This document shows, one piece after another, positions 53,441 to 63,829 of a stretch of DNA of 64,000 bases. The position numbers and the translations under genes were made by a program. Source of the stretch: Channallabes apus (Eukaryota; Chordata; Actinopteri; Siluriformes; Clariidae); the NCBI GenBank assembly GCA_030522415.1, contig CM060127.1, positions 8,171,207 through 8,235,206 of the forward strand, in the 5' to 3' direction. Numbering within the stretch: position 1 is the first letter of the stretch; each line of letters opens with the position of its first letter. The notes under the pieces were generated by a model that was not told where the DNA came from, searched no databases, and saw only the letters and a program-made list of their open reading frames with translations.

Positions 53441-55376
53441 GTTTAGGGAGGAGTTGAGACAGGCTATGGGTGGTCAGGAGGTGCTTTCAGTCGACTGGAC
53501 AACTACAGCCAATGTGATCAGGGAGACAGGTAGGAGGATGTATCATCAAGTAAGGGAAAAGTGGACAAGGAGACTTGGTGGTGGAACGAGGAAGTCCAGG
53601 AGTGTATACAGGGAAAGAGGCTAGCTAAGAAGTCGGACTCTGAGAGGACTGAAGAGAGTAGACAGGAGTACAGGGAGATGCAGTGTAAGGTGAAGGTAGA
53701 GGTGGCAAAAGCCAAACAAAGAGCATATGAGGACTTGTATGCTAGGCTGGACAGTAAGGAGGGTGAGGTGGATCTGTACAGGTTGGCGAGGCAGAGAGAT
53801 AGAGATGGGAATGTGCAGCAGGTTAGAGTGATTAAAGATAGAGATGGAAATGTACTGACAGATGCCAGGAGGGTAATGGGAAGATGGAAGGAGTATTTTC
53901 AGGAGTTGATGAATGAGGAAAATGAAAGAGAACAAAGAGTAGAAGAGGTGACTGTTGTGGAGCAGGAAGTAGCAAATATTAGTAAAAGTGAGGTGAGAAG
54001 GGCGTAGAAGAGGATGAAGAGTGGAAAGGCTGTTGGTCCTGATGACATACCTGTGGAGGTATGGAAGAGCTTAGGAGAGGTGGCTGTAGTGTTTTTGACT
54101 AGTTTGTTTAACAAGATCTTGGAGAGTGAAAGGATTCCAGAAGAATGGAGGAGAAGTGTATTGGTGCCGATTTTTAAGAACAAGGGAGATGTGCAGAGCT
54201 GTGGCAATTACAGAGGCATAAAGCTAATGAACCATTCAATGAAGCTGTGGGAAAGAGTAGTGGAAGCTAGGTTAAGGGCAGAGGTGAGCATTTGTGAGCA
54301 GCAATATAGTTTCACACCTAGAAAGAGTACATCAGATGCAGTATTTGCTTTGAGGTTGCTGGCAGAGAAGTACAGAGAAGGTAATAAAGAGTTGCATTGT
54401 GTCTTTGTAGATTTAGAGAAGGCATACGACAGGGTGCCGAGAGAGGAGCTGTGGTGTTGTATGAGGAAGTCTGAAGTGGCAGAGAAGTATGTTAGAATGG
54501 TGCAGGACATGTACAGTATGAGAGTTGTAAGACAGTGGTGAGATGTGCTGTAGGTGTGACAGAAGAGTTCAAGGTGGGGGTGGGTCTGCAACATGGATCT
54601 AAGCTCTAAGCCCCTTTTTGTTTACTCTCGTGATGGGCAGGATGACAGATGAGGTTAGACAGGAGTCTCCATGGACTATGATGTTTGCAGATGACATTTT
54701 GCTTTGTAGTGAGAGCAGGGAACAGGTGGAAGAAAATTTGGAGAGGTGGAGGTACGCTCTAGAAAGCAGAGGAATGAAGGTTAGCCGAAGCAAGACCTAC
54801 ATGTGTGTAAATCAGAGGAACCCAAGAGGAATGGTGAGGCTACAGGGAGCAAAGGTAAAGAAGGTGCAGGATTTTAAGTACTTAGGGTCAACGGTCCAGA
54901 GCAACGGAGAGTGCGGAAAGGAGGTGAAGTGGCGGGTACAGGCAATTGGAATGGGTGGAGAAAAGTTTCAGGTGTGTTAGCGATAAAAGAGTACCAGCGA
55001 GAATGAAAGGAAAGGTGTACAGGACAGTGATGAGACCAGCGATGCTCTACGGCTTAGAGACAGTGGCACTGAAGAAAAGACAGGAGTCAGAGTTGGAGGT
55101 AGCAAGGATGGATAGGATCAAGAATGAGTTCATCAGAGGGACAACCCATGTGAGATGTTTTGGAGATAAAGTCAGAGAGGCCAGATTGAGGTGGTTTGGA
55201 CATGTTCAGAGGAAAGAATGCTGAGGTTGGAACTGCCAGGCAGGAGGTCTAGAGGAAGACCAACGAGGAGATGTATGGATGCAGTGAGAGAGGACATGAA
55301 GTTAGTTGGTGTGAGAGAAGAGGATGCAGAGGATAGGGTTAGATGGAGACAGATGATTCGCTGTGCCGTCTATTGA
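53441..55376 (+). pseudogene. RTE reverse transcriptase
   Basis: Resumes as FREELRQAMGGQEVLSVDW, then KETWWWNEEVQECIQGKRL, LYRLARQRDRDGNVQQVR, MKSGKAVGPDDIPVEVWK, EEWRRSVLVPIFKNKGDVQ, NYRGIKLMNHSMKLWERVVE, HCVFVDLEKAYDRVPREEL, then the catalytic MMFADDILLCSE (about 54679-54714), KVKKVQDFKYLGSTVQSNG, RPAMLYGLETVALKKRQ and ARLRWFGHVQRKE. Breaks include a TAG at about 54006, the 5-bp scar at 54512-54518, shifts near 54830 and 54950 and a TGA near 55222. It is otherwise well preserved. Confidence 0.92.
54512..54518. other. Tc1-type excision scar TACAGTA breaking the RTE reverse transcriptase
   Basis: The frame reads VQDMYSMRVVRQW and stops. Ignoring the five bases CAGTA it reads on through DMYESCKTVVRCAVG and EEFKVGVGLH, matching the RTE family. 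The scar alone accounts for this frameshift. Confidence 0.9.
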
Positions 55377-55420
55377 AAGGGAACAGCCGAAAGACAAAGA
55401 AGAAGCTTAATTACTAGATA

Positions 55421-55984
55421 GGATTACAATTTCCAGATCCACAAAGTATGATAATTTCCAATAGTTTTTTCAGGGAACTTTCAAATTTGTTTTGAATACC
55501 TGGATCATGTTGCCTGGAAGAATGGCACACTGGCCCAATGTCTTACACACAAAGGGCCAGTAGGGCTGAAGGCTTTAATTCCAACCAAGCAGGAGCCACA
55601 TTAAACATACAGTATGTGACAATATGTATTAACTCTAAGCTATACACTTTTAATTAGCCCTCCTACACTGCCCGAAGCTGTGCCGTTTCAGCAACTGGGC
55701 ATGATGTGAGTGCTCACACTGTACATTTAAACAGAGACAATGAATGGTTTGTTTACTGACAATATCAGTTAAGATTTACTCAAACAAGATATACAAAGCT
55801 TCTAAAGTATTTTTTGTGTAAAAAAAGAATTACTGAATTTTGAATTGTATAGATACAGAAAAAAACTCAAATCAAGCAAATAGACAAAAAAAAAGAGGAG
55901 AACGTGCATGTCATTTGTCCTTTCTGTTTTAAAGTTTGAAATACAGTAGTTGAGTATGCATATTGAGGTATGTTAACTCAGAAC
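55421..55984. other. Spacer, no gene recognised
   Basis: A+T-rich unique sequence with scars at 55608 and 55942. Confidence 0.45.
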
Positions 55985-56019
55985 AATGGAGATTTCATGC
56001 CAGGAATCCATCTGATTGC

Positions 56020-57374
56020 CCAGGTGTCAGATTTCGGGTTGTTGCTTTGAATAATCGGGCAGTTCTGGCTCCCTTGCGACTCCAGGGCATCCGTATTCTC
56101 AATTACATAGACGATTATGGCTAATTCTGGTCCAGTCTCAGCAGATAGCGATGTCATCCTAGCTCATCTCCATTCGCTGGGTTTGAGACTCAACGCTACC
56201 AAAAGCATGTTCTTTCCGGCTCAGAGGACAACATACGTGGGTGTCAGGTGGGATTCGATCATAATGCAGGAACAATTGTCTCCCGCTCGTGTCAAATCCA
56301 TCCTCAGCGCCCTCAAAGAAATCTGACTAGACCAAGAAGTGACTGTACATCACTTTCAATAATGTTTAGGCCTCATGGCAGCTGCATCCACGGTGATACC
56401 TTTGGGCCTTCTGCACATGAGAGCTTTTCAGTTGTGGCTAAGCGCCAGGGGATTTCATACAAGGACCAATCTCCGAAGGCAAATAAGGGTTACGCGCGAA
56501 GGACTTCGTACCCTTTCTACGTGGTTAGACCCCGGGTCTGACCTTGGGTCCCACTCTAGGTCCGTCTTGTCATCGCAAGATATTAACGACAGACGCTTCT
56601 CTTACCGGCTGGGGCGTGGTCTTGGATGGCCATCCAGCCCAAGGGCGCTGGAGAGGTCATCTTCTTGCATGGCACATCAATTGCCTCGAAATGATGGCTC
56701 TATTTTTGGCCCTACAGCACTTCCTCCAGGAGCTGAGAGGCTACCATGTTCTAGTGCGGGTGGATAACACACCGGCAGTCTCCTATATAAATCGCCATGG
56801 CGGACTGCACTCGCGTTGCTTGAACAAGCTAGCACATCAGGTTCTGCTCTGGGCACAGGACAAGTTCCTGTCCCTCAGGGTGATTTACGTTCCAGGGCAC
56901 ATGAATGTGGGAGCAGATTTACTGTCCAGACAAGCTGTGACACACAGGAAATGGAAACTCCACCCCGATGTGGTCAGTCAAGTTTGGGAAAGATTCCTTA
57001 CAGCAGAGGTGGACCTCTTTGACTCCCAAGAGACTGCGCAATGTCCCCTCTACTACTCTCTGACTCATCCAGCTCCCCTGGGTCTGGACGTAATGGCTCA
57101 TACGTGGCCTGATTTATGCCTTTATGCATTTCCTCCAATACCTCTGCTCCCGGGAGTCCTGGCGAAGGTCCGTCAACACGGTTTGCGCCTCTTACTGATA
57201 GCGCCCCGTTGGCCATCCAGAGTATGGTTCTCGGATCTAATATCTCTCCTCGATGGCTCACCTTGGATGATTCCAGTGAGGAGGGACCTTCTGTCTCAGG
57301 CGCAGGGGACAATATTTCATCCCCGGCCCGAGCTTTGGAACCTTCACGTTTGGCCCCTGAACAGGACCAACTAA
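56020..57374 (+). pseudogene. DIRS-like reverse transcriptase and RNase H
   Basis: Begins LAPLRLQGIRILN with the catalytic YIDD at 56104-56115. After a frame break it continues AHLHSLGLRLNATKSMFFP and TTYVGVRWDSIIMQ, then, after a stop near 56326, AAASTVIPLGLLHMRAFQLW. From 56544 a 276-codon open frame carries the RNase H acidic positions: TTDASLTGWG, CLEMMALFLALQ, VDNTPAVSYIN and VGADLLSR. It extends through VDLFDSQETAQCPLYYSL, GLDVMAHTWP, LLPGVLAKVRQHG and VRRDLLSQAQG, a DIRS-specific region joining RNase H to the recombinase. This long frame is intact even though its flanks are broken. Confidence 0.9.
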
Positions 57375-58063
57375 GTCAAGCTGGTCTCCCAGCCAGCGTA
57401 ATTGACACTATTCTAGCTGCCAGAGCTCCCTCCACTAGGAAAGCTTATGCCCTCAAATGGAATGTATTTGAAAGTTGGTGCATGACGAAGCTTGTGCCCT
57501 AGTGCCCTCAGGACATACGTACCTGATATTTCAGCTTGCCATTACCTCTCTTAAGAGGATTGGAGATCTGTGCAGTTTGTCATTCTCCCCATCCTGCCTG
57601 GACTTTGCCCCTGGGCTAGTCAAGGCCATTTTGCATCCTCACCCGAACTATCTTCTGAAGTTCCATTCTCAACCATGCAACCTGTTGTTCTTGAAGCCTT
57701 CTGTCCTCTGCCTTTCACAGCCAGTGGCATAAATCAGAGATAAAATTCTCTTTATATGCTATGGAGGCCGCAACCGGGGGGCGGCCGCCACTACACAGAC
57801 CTTGTCACACTGGTCACACTATTGCTCTCTCCTATGAGGCGCATGGGCTCACTTCACCTCTAGAAATCAGGGCTCATTTAACCAAGGGGATCGTTTCATC
57901 TATTGCACTAGCGAGAGGTATTCCCCTGCAACAAGTGTATGATGCGGCGGGCTGGCCCTCTCCGCAAACATTTGTTAGATTTTATAGTCTGGATGTTCAT
58001 GCCACTCCGCATTCAAGCATGGAGCTGAAAACGGGGACACAACGAGAGACACGGGGAGACTAG
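57116..58063 (+). pseudogene. DIRS-like tyrosine recombinase
   Basis: The N-terminal part SVIDTILAARAPSTRKAY, LKWNVFESWC is the core-binding region. The catalytic part has ITSLKRIGDLCSL, containing the first conserved Arg, then, after a stop near 57732, LTSPLEIRAHLTKGIVSSIA where the family has an HxxR box, DAAGWPSPQTFVRFYSLDV with the conserved Trp and nucleophilic Tyr. In the HxxR box the Arg is Lys here (HLTK). At least two frame interruptions (about 57500 and 57732) are present. It is almost certainly inactive. Confidence 0.85.
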
Positions 58064-58065
58064 AG

Positions 58066-58382
58066 ACATGACCAGAGACATGATTAGAGATAAGAGACGG
58101 GACCAGAGCCAGGACTAAAAGACATGGCAATCAGCTAGACATGGCTATTAGCTAAACATGGTTATTTAGCTAGCCATGGTAGTCAGCTACACATACATCT
58201 AGGTAAGCATGTCTTTAGCCTGACATGCACATAACTACACTTACCTAATAGCTAAACATCCAACTCGCTACACTTACCACATACAGTACCTGCCACCTGA
58301 CCGAGGTGCCTTCTGGGAAACTGAGTCTGCAAAACAAAACTACACAAAACAAAACAGTATCCTCTAGTGGCGATTCCTTACA
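58066..58382 (-). repeat. LTR fragment related to the 27369 solo LTR, minus strand
   Basis: Reading down from 58382 the minus strand starts TGTAAGGAATCGCCACTAGA, then CAGTTTCCCAGAAGG and CACCTCGGTCAGGTG. This is close to the first 80 bases of the LTR at 27369. Beyond about 58270 similarity is not evident; the purine-rich GAGACATGACC-type repeats (58040-58140) may be its body. Its other end meets the DIRS element. Confidence 0.6.
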
Positions 58383-58975
58383 TACAGTATGTAATATTAT
58401 GGTATAGCTCTCATTGCTAGATTGTAGGAATCTACAGTTGAGGCTAGAATGAACCAAACTAATGTACAGTATGCTAGGTATATGCACTCTCATCATAATT
58501 GGTGCTATTGTTTTTAGTTCTAGTCCAAAAGGAATGAATCTTAAATAAGCATTAATGTGGATATTAATGTGGATGCCACAAAATACATTTATAAATTGAC
58601 GTCTTTGCTGTCTGGAAGCAGAGAAAGAGCAGAGATCCACTAGTCAATTTATATCAGCCATCCCTGACAGAGCCAATATTTTTTTTTACTTTTTTTTTTA
58701 CTTTAGTTTGTCACTTGTCTATAAGACCTTATTCAGACTGGTATATATATTGGTTTCAAGTGGTTGGATCACAAGCGGACAGCGCAAAATATAGGACAGA
58801 ATGGGGACAAATGTGTCTTTTATTAATTTTAATTATGCAAATACTATCCAACAGTTTCAGTATAAAATGCATGAAGCCACATTACATTTGTCCCTAGAAT
58901 TGCCAATTTCTCAGTTTTAGACTATTCAGAAACATTCTATGAACATTATATTTTCATTATATGAAACTTCTGAAC
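58383..58975. other. Spacer, no gene recognised
   Basis: A+T-rich, with poly-T runs near 58680-58700 and scars at 58383 and 58465. Confidence 0.45.
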
Positions 58976-59260
58976 TGATCATTATGACCACTGACAGGTG
59001 AACTGAATAACATTGATTATCAGCTATATTCCAGTAAAATGGTGACAGGATCCTAGGCACCCAAGGCTCACCCATCCATGCTGAGACCAAATGCCAGCCC
59101 ATCTGGTCAAAGTCATGGTGTCAGGCACCGCAACACACCCCCAGAGGCTCTGCAGAGCCACACCTCAAAGGTCCAGAGCTGCCGTGTAGTACGAGAAAAA
59201 CCCAAAACATGGGTGGTCTATGTATTAATGGCTAGTGTATGCATAAACACATATATCTTT
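58976..59260 (+). mobile_element. Tc1-like transposon 5' fragment
   Basis: TGATCATTATGACCACTGACAGG and GAACTGAATAACATTGATTATC are the 5' terminal region of the same fish Tc1 family whose 3' end opens this window. It jumps to coding sequence GGTGACAGGATCCTAGGCAC, CCAAGGCTCACCC, CCAGCCCATCTGGTC (GRPRL...-like region). The catalytic part is missing. Confidence 0.7.
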
Positions 59261-59405
59261 TATTTATGACAATATACTATGCAAGGTTGTAATGTAATCA
59301 AGCTGGAGGACCTCTGTGTCAGTGGATCTCCAACGTCCTGACTGGCAGACCACATGGACCTCCCCAGTGTTGTGTCCTAGTCCCCAGCTCTATTAACTGT
59401 ACACC

Positions 59406-59412
59406 TACAGTA
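59406..59412. other. Tc1-type excision scar TACAGTA in LINE D
   Basis: CACCTACAGTATGCC. Ignoring CAGTA, the frame reads LYTYACMATTNSSTIIK, which aligns with the LYTHDC...ATNSN...IIKFADD block of sister LINEs in this window. Confidence 0.7.
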
Positions 59413-60322
59413 TGCCTGCATGGCCACTACCAATTCCTCCACCATCATCAAGTTTCCTGACAACATGGTTGTGGCGGGCCTGATCTTTGACAACAATGAG
59501 CAGGTCTACTTTACATGAAATAGATTAAAAACCTGGAACAACCAGAAACAACCTCCTCCTGAATGACAACAAGACAAAGGAGTTGATAGTGGACTCTATG
59601 ATAGATAAACTACTGTATCAGGCCACTGTCATCTATGGGACCCCAGTAGAGAAAGTGGACAGCTTCCGGTACCTTGGTGTTCACATCACGCAGGACTTGT
59701 CATGGTCCTGTCACATCTGTCTGAGATGCTTAAAACATTTCAGAGTGTCTGTCATGGTGAACTTTTACAACTGCAGGATTGAGAGCATCCTGATGGGAAA
59801 CACCATAATCTGGTGTGGGAACAGCACCATTCAGGACAAATGAGTACATTATCCACACTGAGCTTCCTGACCTGCACTCAATCTACAGCAAGCAGTGCTG
59901 GACCCAGGCCAGGAACTTAGCAGGCTATAACATCAAGGACTAATCTCATACTTACAAGTTAAGCCCTCTCAGGTATATTTATTTATTTATTGTTTACCTT
60001 TCATGTCATGATTTCCACACAACAATTTCAACACAACTAGCTGTTAATGTTTACCTTGTTTGTGTTGCTGGACATATATATTTTGCACATGTGCAATCAT
60101 CCACATTGCCACTTTGCACTTTATGTTTCACAATCAACCTGCTGCTGCCACCTATCATTATACACATTGTTATTGTACTGTACATTATAACATCACTACA
60201 CATCTGTACATAATTCTAGGTTTCATTTTTTCTCTTGCACATATTTATTTGACTTGATTCTGGTGTATTTTATTTATTTTATTCTTAATGGTAAATGCAC
60301 ATTTTATTCTTATTTTCTGTAC

Positions 60323-60326
<4 letters not shown>

Positions 60327-60415
<89 letters not shown>

Positions 60416-60435
60416 TTATTTATTTATTTATTTTT
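60327..60435. repeat. (TA)n and (TTTA)n microsatellite in a LINE 3' UTR
   Basis: About 42 TA units followed by TTTA units, inside LINE D. Confidence 0.97.
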
Positions 60436-60657
60436 TATTTTTTTTTGCTTACACCTTATTTCATTTTTCTGGTCATTGGCAGTTGTATACCCATTTTACT
60501 GCATGGTTGTGTATGTGTATGTGACAAACAAATTGTAAATTTGAATTTGATTTATGTTGCTATGACGGCCTTCAGGTCTTTATCTGACACTTAAATAGTG
60601 TATAGGTTTTGGAAGCGATCTGTTTTGAGTTTGGTCTTCAGCAAATGGATGGCACTT

Positions 60658-60658
<1 letters not shown>

Positions 60659-60722
<64 letters not shown>
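60659..60722. repeat. (CA)n microsatellite
   Basis: About 31 CA units. Confidence 0.98.
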
Positions 60723-60725
<3 letters not shown>

Positions 60726-62884
60726 AGAGAGACAGAGAGTTAGTTTATAGTCTTGCGCACTGTTGTCATATTAATAGAGATAGATTTGTAAGGGTTGTTT
60801 TACTCTAAAACAATGTGTCAAAAGCATGTAAAATATTATTGAATTCTATTAAAACAGCCACATGTCAATATCTTATTGGTTGATATGAGCTATTTTACAG
60901 CCAATTAATTAAGAAATGCATCAAAAGGCTGTGTATTGTGTATAAACTGTGTGTACAGGTTTGTTTGATATTAGATCATGGTTTTGGTTCAGTGTTGATA
61001 TTATACCCATATGATATTGGAAAATGTGGGATTCTAATGAACTGCAATAACAATTTGAAGACGCATAGCTATCTAATAATAAATATAAGGTAATATAGCT
61101 CTGGGGTATGATATTTAATAAACACACCCAAATAACATAAAAGTCAGAGTTAGGCTACCTAAAATAAATATATATTCGCTAGTAAATTATCATCTAATTA
61201 AATCCTAAATCATGTAAGAGCCAGGATGCAAGACAGATGGGCATGAATTCTGGCAATGCCTCTAGTCCAGCTGTTGATGAACTTTGCCAGCGCTGCACAC
61301 ATATGCTGTCCATTTTATACATAGACAGCAGAAACCCTTTCATCCCTTTCCCACTCTGTCTTCTCAAACCTCCAGCTCTCCCTCCAGAGCTGCTATACTG
61401 AGATACCCTGCTTTAGTCAGTGTGGTAATAGGCCTGCCAGTGGTGATGAAGGGTATGTTTAACAGTCAAATGGCTTTGGCTGAGAGGGAGGTGATGAATA
61501 GCTATTTTTGTGCACGAGTGAGAATCATAAGACTGACGTTGTAGGTGCTGTGCATTTTATATAGATGAAACACCATCAGCTTGGCACATGGCAATTAATG
61601 GACTTATTTGAGTCTCTCATTATGTAAAAGCTGATTTGCTTATTAGCCAGCTTCATGAGTGTACCTGAGTGTACCTCTACTCAAAATAGTAGTTGCAAAG
61701 AACTTTCTGAAGTTCAAAAAGTGCATAATAGAATGTTCTCAAAAAGTAAATGAGATCTGTGTCATGGAAGGTAATGCACAACATCGTCTCTGAGGAATAA
61801 AAGTAATGTACTGTACACTACATTGGATTGTAGTGTAATGGGAATGGTATAGATGTATACATGGGAACTCCCCTACTTGGTTTTAGTTTATTTATTTATT
61901 TTATTTACAACACGGCCTTATACGTCTCAGCCAGCGACCAATTAATCTTCCTGAGAGCATTAACGATTGCTGTCTAGCTGCCTCACCACCTGCACAGTGC
62001 ACTCAATACTTCCTGTTTGATGTGCAAATAATTAGTCGGAGCTTCACCCCAAAGTTCATGGTTCTCTTCTTTGTCTTATTATAGAGAAGTGACAAGCACA
62101 TACAAATGGGCTGTCAAGGACAGCTGTGTGTTGACATTCAACATATAATGAAGGACATGACTGGCAGCGGCACAGCATAAAGTAGTGTCAGGGCAGTTTG
62201 AAGAAGGTGGCTTACCTTAGATAAACACCTTAAGTCACTGCGGGGACGTGGAACTCCAGGACAGCTCTGCAGTGTGTCATGTTGCTGGCAAAGAATATGT
62301 ACATGAGCTGTGTGCTGCTCATGTTTAACGGCAGTGTAGCAGTCATAAAAACATTTCTTTATTTCTGGGTTTACTTATGATAATAATAGTGCAGGTGAAT
62401 GTTAATTTGTCAAAAAACTGATATTGTAAAGGAATGGTACTTGAATTACTGAAAACCACAAATCCATGCAAAATATTTACTAAAGGTCAAAGTTATGCAA
62501 TCCTGACTTTCTAAACAAATAGAAATGTTAATTTGTTCGTTCATTGCTTAAAAAGTACTCCAGGTGTAGTGCTGCATTATTTACACTATGAAAGCACCTC
62601 ACTGTTTAAGTGTTGAACTTCTGAGCGAAATATCTAATTGAGAAAAATATCACAGTACAATAATAGCATACATATAGAAATGGATTGCAAATTAAAGTTA
62701 CTTATGTCTTTGTTATGCTTATGCTGTATGCCATTTTTTTTCTGGCAAGGTTTGTCCCCCAAATTTTTTAACTAAACTGACTTTTCCATCCATCTATTCA
62801 GGAACTTCAGTAGTCCAACTCGGGGTCCATTGAGGCCAATGGTGATAACCCTTGTATTTATTCCCATTTAGAACCCTTGGATTT
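60723..62884. other. Spacer, no gene recognised; one candidate conserved block
   Basis: Mostly A+T-rich unique sequence with one scar at 61809. The block at about 61910-62170 (GACCAATTAATCTTCC, GATGTGCAAATAATTAGTC) has homeobox/POU-like words and balanced composition. Confidence 0.35.
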
Positions 62885-63085
62885 ATTCCCATTTTATTCC
62901 CATTGTAGAACCGCAGATCACATTACACATGCATTCACATACCATGGGCAATTTTGGAATGCCAATTAGCCTAATCTGCAGTTCTTTGGACTCTGGGAGG
63001 AAACCGGAGCTCCCGGAGGAAACCCATCAATCACGGGAGGACATGCAAACTCCAGCTACAGAGACTCCCAAATTTGATCCCAAAG
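62885..63085 (-). repeat. SINE (family A), minus strand
   Basis: CATACCATGGGCAATTTTGG, TGCCAATTAGCCTAATCTGC, TTTGGACTCTGGGAGGAAACC, GGAGGAAACCCATC, GGAGGACATGCAAACTCC. Confidence 0.85.
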
Positions 63086-63829
63086 CAAAGGACAGATCAG
63101 AAAACCATGAGGCATGAAAAAGGGTCATCTGTGGTTTAAAATTTGAAATGTAGTCACTGATAATAAAACATAATAGCTTTTAATAGTGTAAGTTATTAAA
63201 AGGTGGATTGTAATGGTTTGTAGACTTAGGTAGACGTAGGACATAGACGTAGATGTAAGTGGTTCATGCCTCTTCATAATGGATCACAGAGTCCAATAAG
63301 ATCACACTTCTTGCTTAGTGTTGACACGGCAAGCTTTTAGCTGTACCTTCTCATTTAGAGACGGGAGCAAGTACAAAATTGGTAGTTTGGAGATAAATCA
63401 TGTAAGTTCATAGGCAGTTTGTGATGTTTTGTTGATGAGTTGATGTTCATGAGTTTGAAACATGAGTTTGTTGGAGTGAATTCATTGGTGAAACCAATGA
63501 CAAGCAGTTCTAAAACAGGTAGAATAACTGTTCACAACAGTGAACTAAACAGGATCTAAATACTGTAGACAGACATGTCTAACTAAACAAGTACTGTAGA
63601 TTGCTAATGAATAATATGGGATATCATGTGACTGTGACAGGTGAGATGCAATTAATAAGAAGTTTGAGAGAAACATCAACGTAATGAGCACACACACTAG
63701 GACGTTCAGGGGAAACAATGACAATGGTAATCTAATGTGTATTTAAATTGTAAGTGATTTAAGGCATATAATGTTACAAAGTTTAATGCAACCACAGGGT
63801 GGCATAATCTAATGTCTTCTTGTGCCAGT
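63086..63829. other. Spacer, no gene recognised
   Basis: Unique-looking with scars at 63561 and 63592. Confidence 0.45.

Larger units (their letters stand above)
51163..55404 (+). mobile_element. RTE-type LINE with 16-bp target duplication, interrupted by another LINE
   Basis: A perfect 16-bp direct repeat GCTTAATTACTAGATA flanks the element (51147-51162 and 55405-55420). The body is a single RTE-like ORF (endonuclease then reverse transcriptase) ending in a short tail, AACAGCCGAAAGACAAAGAAGAA. Bases 52020-53433 are a later insertion of a second LINE. Without that insert and its 7-base duplication the RTE copy is about 2.8 kb, so it is probably slightly 5'-truncated. The ORF carries stops and shifts. 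I place it in the RTE clade from motif order and the short repetitive tail. Confidence 0.88.
55985..58065 (+). mobile_element. DIRS-like tyrosine-recombinase retrotransposon, truncated
   Basis: Order of domains: reverse transcriptase palm, RNase H, then a tyrosine recombinase in place of an integrase, as in the DIRS group. No split direct or inverted terminal repeats were found. The 5' part of RT and any gag are missing. No target duplication is expected or seen. No TACAGTA scar occurs between 55949 and 58281. Confidence 0.88.
59290..60552 (+). mobile_element. LINE D (CR1/L2/Rex group), 5'-truncated, with 3' UTR
   Basis: From 59308 the plus strand encodes WISNVLTGRPHGPPQCCVL. It then passes through the scar at 59406, ACMATTNSSTIIKFPDN (the catalytic ADD is PDN here), [71 protein letters not shown] and ends near 59960. 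The 3' UTR includes TTTTGCACATGTGCAAT, a long (TA)n tract (60327-60411) with TTTA units, and a terminal TGTGACAAACAAATTGTAAATTTG. The catalytic aspartates are lost, so it is inactive. Confidence 0.85.

Noticed and set aside
56544..57374. 276-codon open frame as a host gene
   Set aside because: Motifs place it in the RNase H and linker of a DIRS-like retrotransposon.
59605..59625. TACTGTA at 59611 as a frame-breaking scar
   Set aside because: The LINE D frame is open through this motif as it stands, so its origin as an insertion is not supported by the frame.
60254..60594. Overlapping Tyr-Ile repeat frames on the plus strand
   Set aside because: They translate the (TA)n tract in the LINE 3' UTR.
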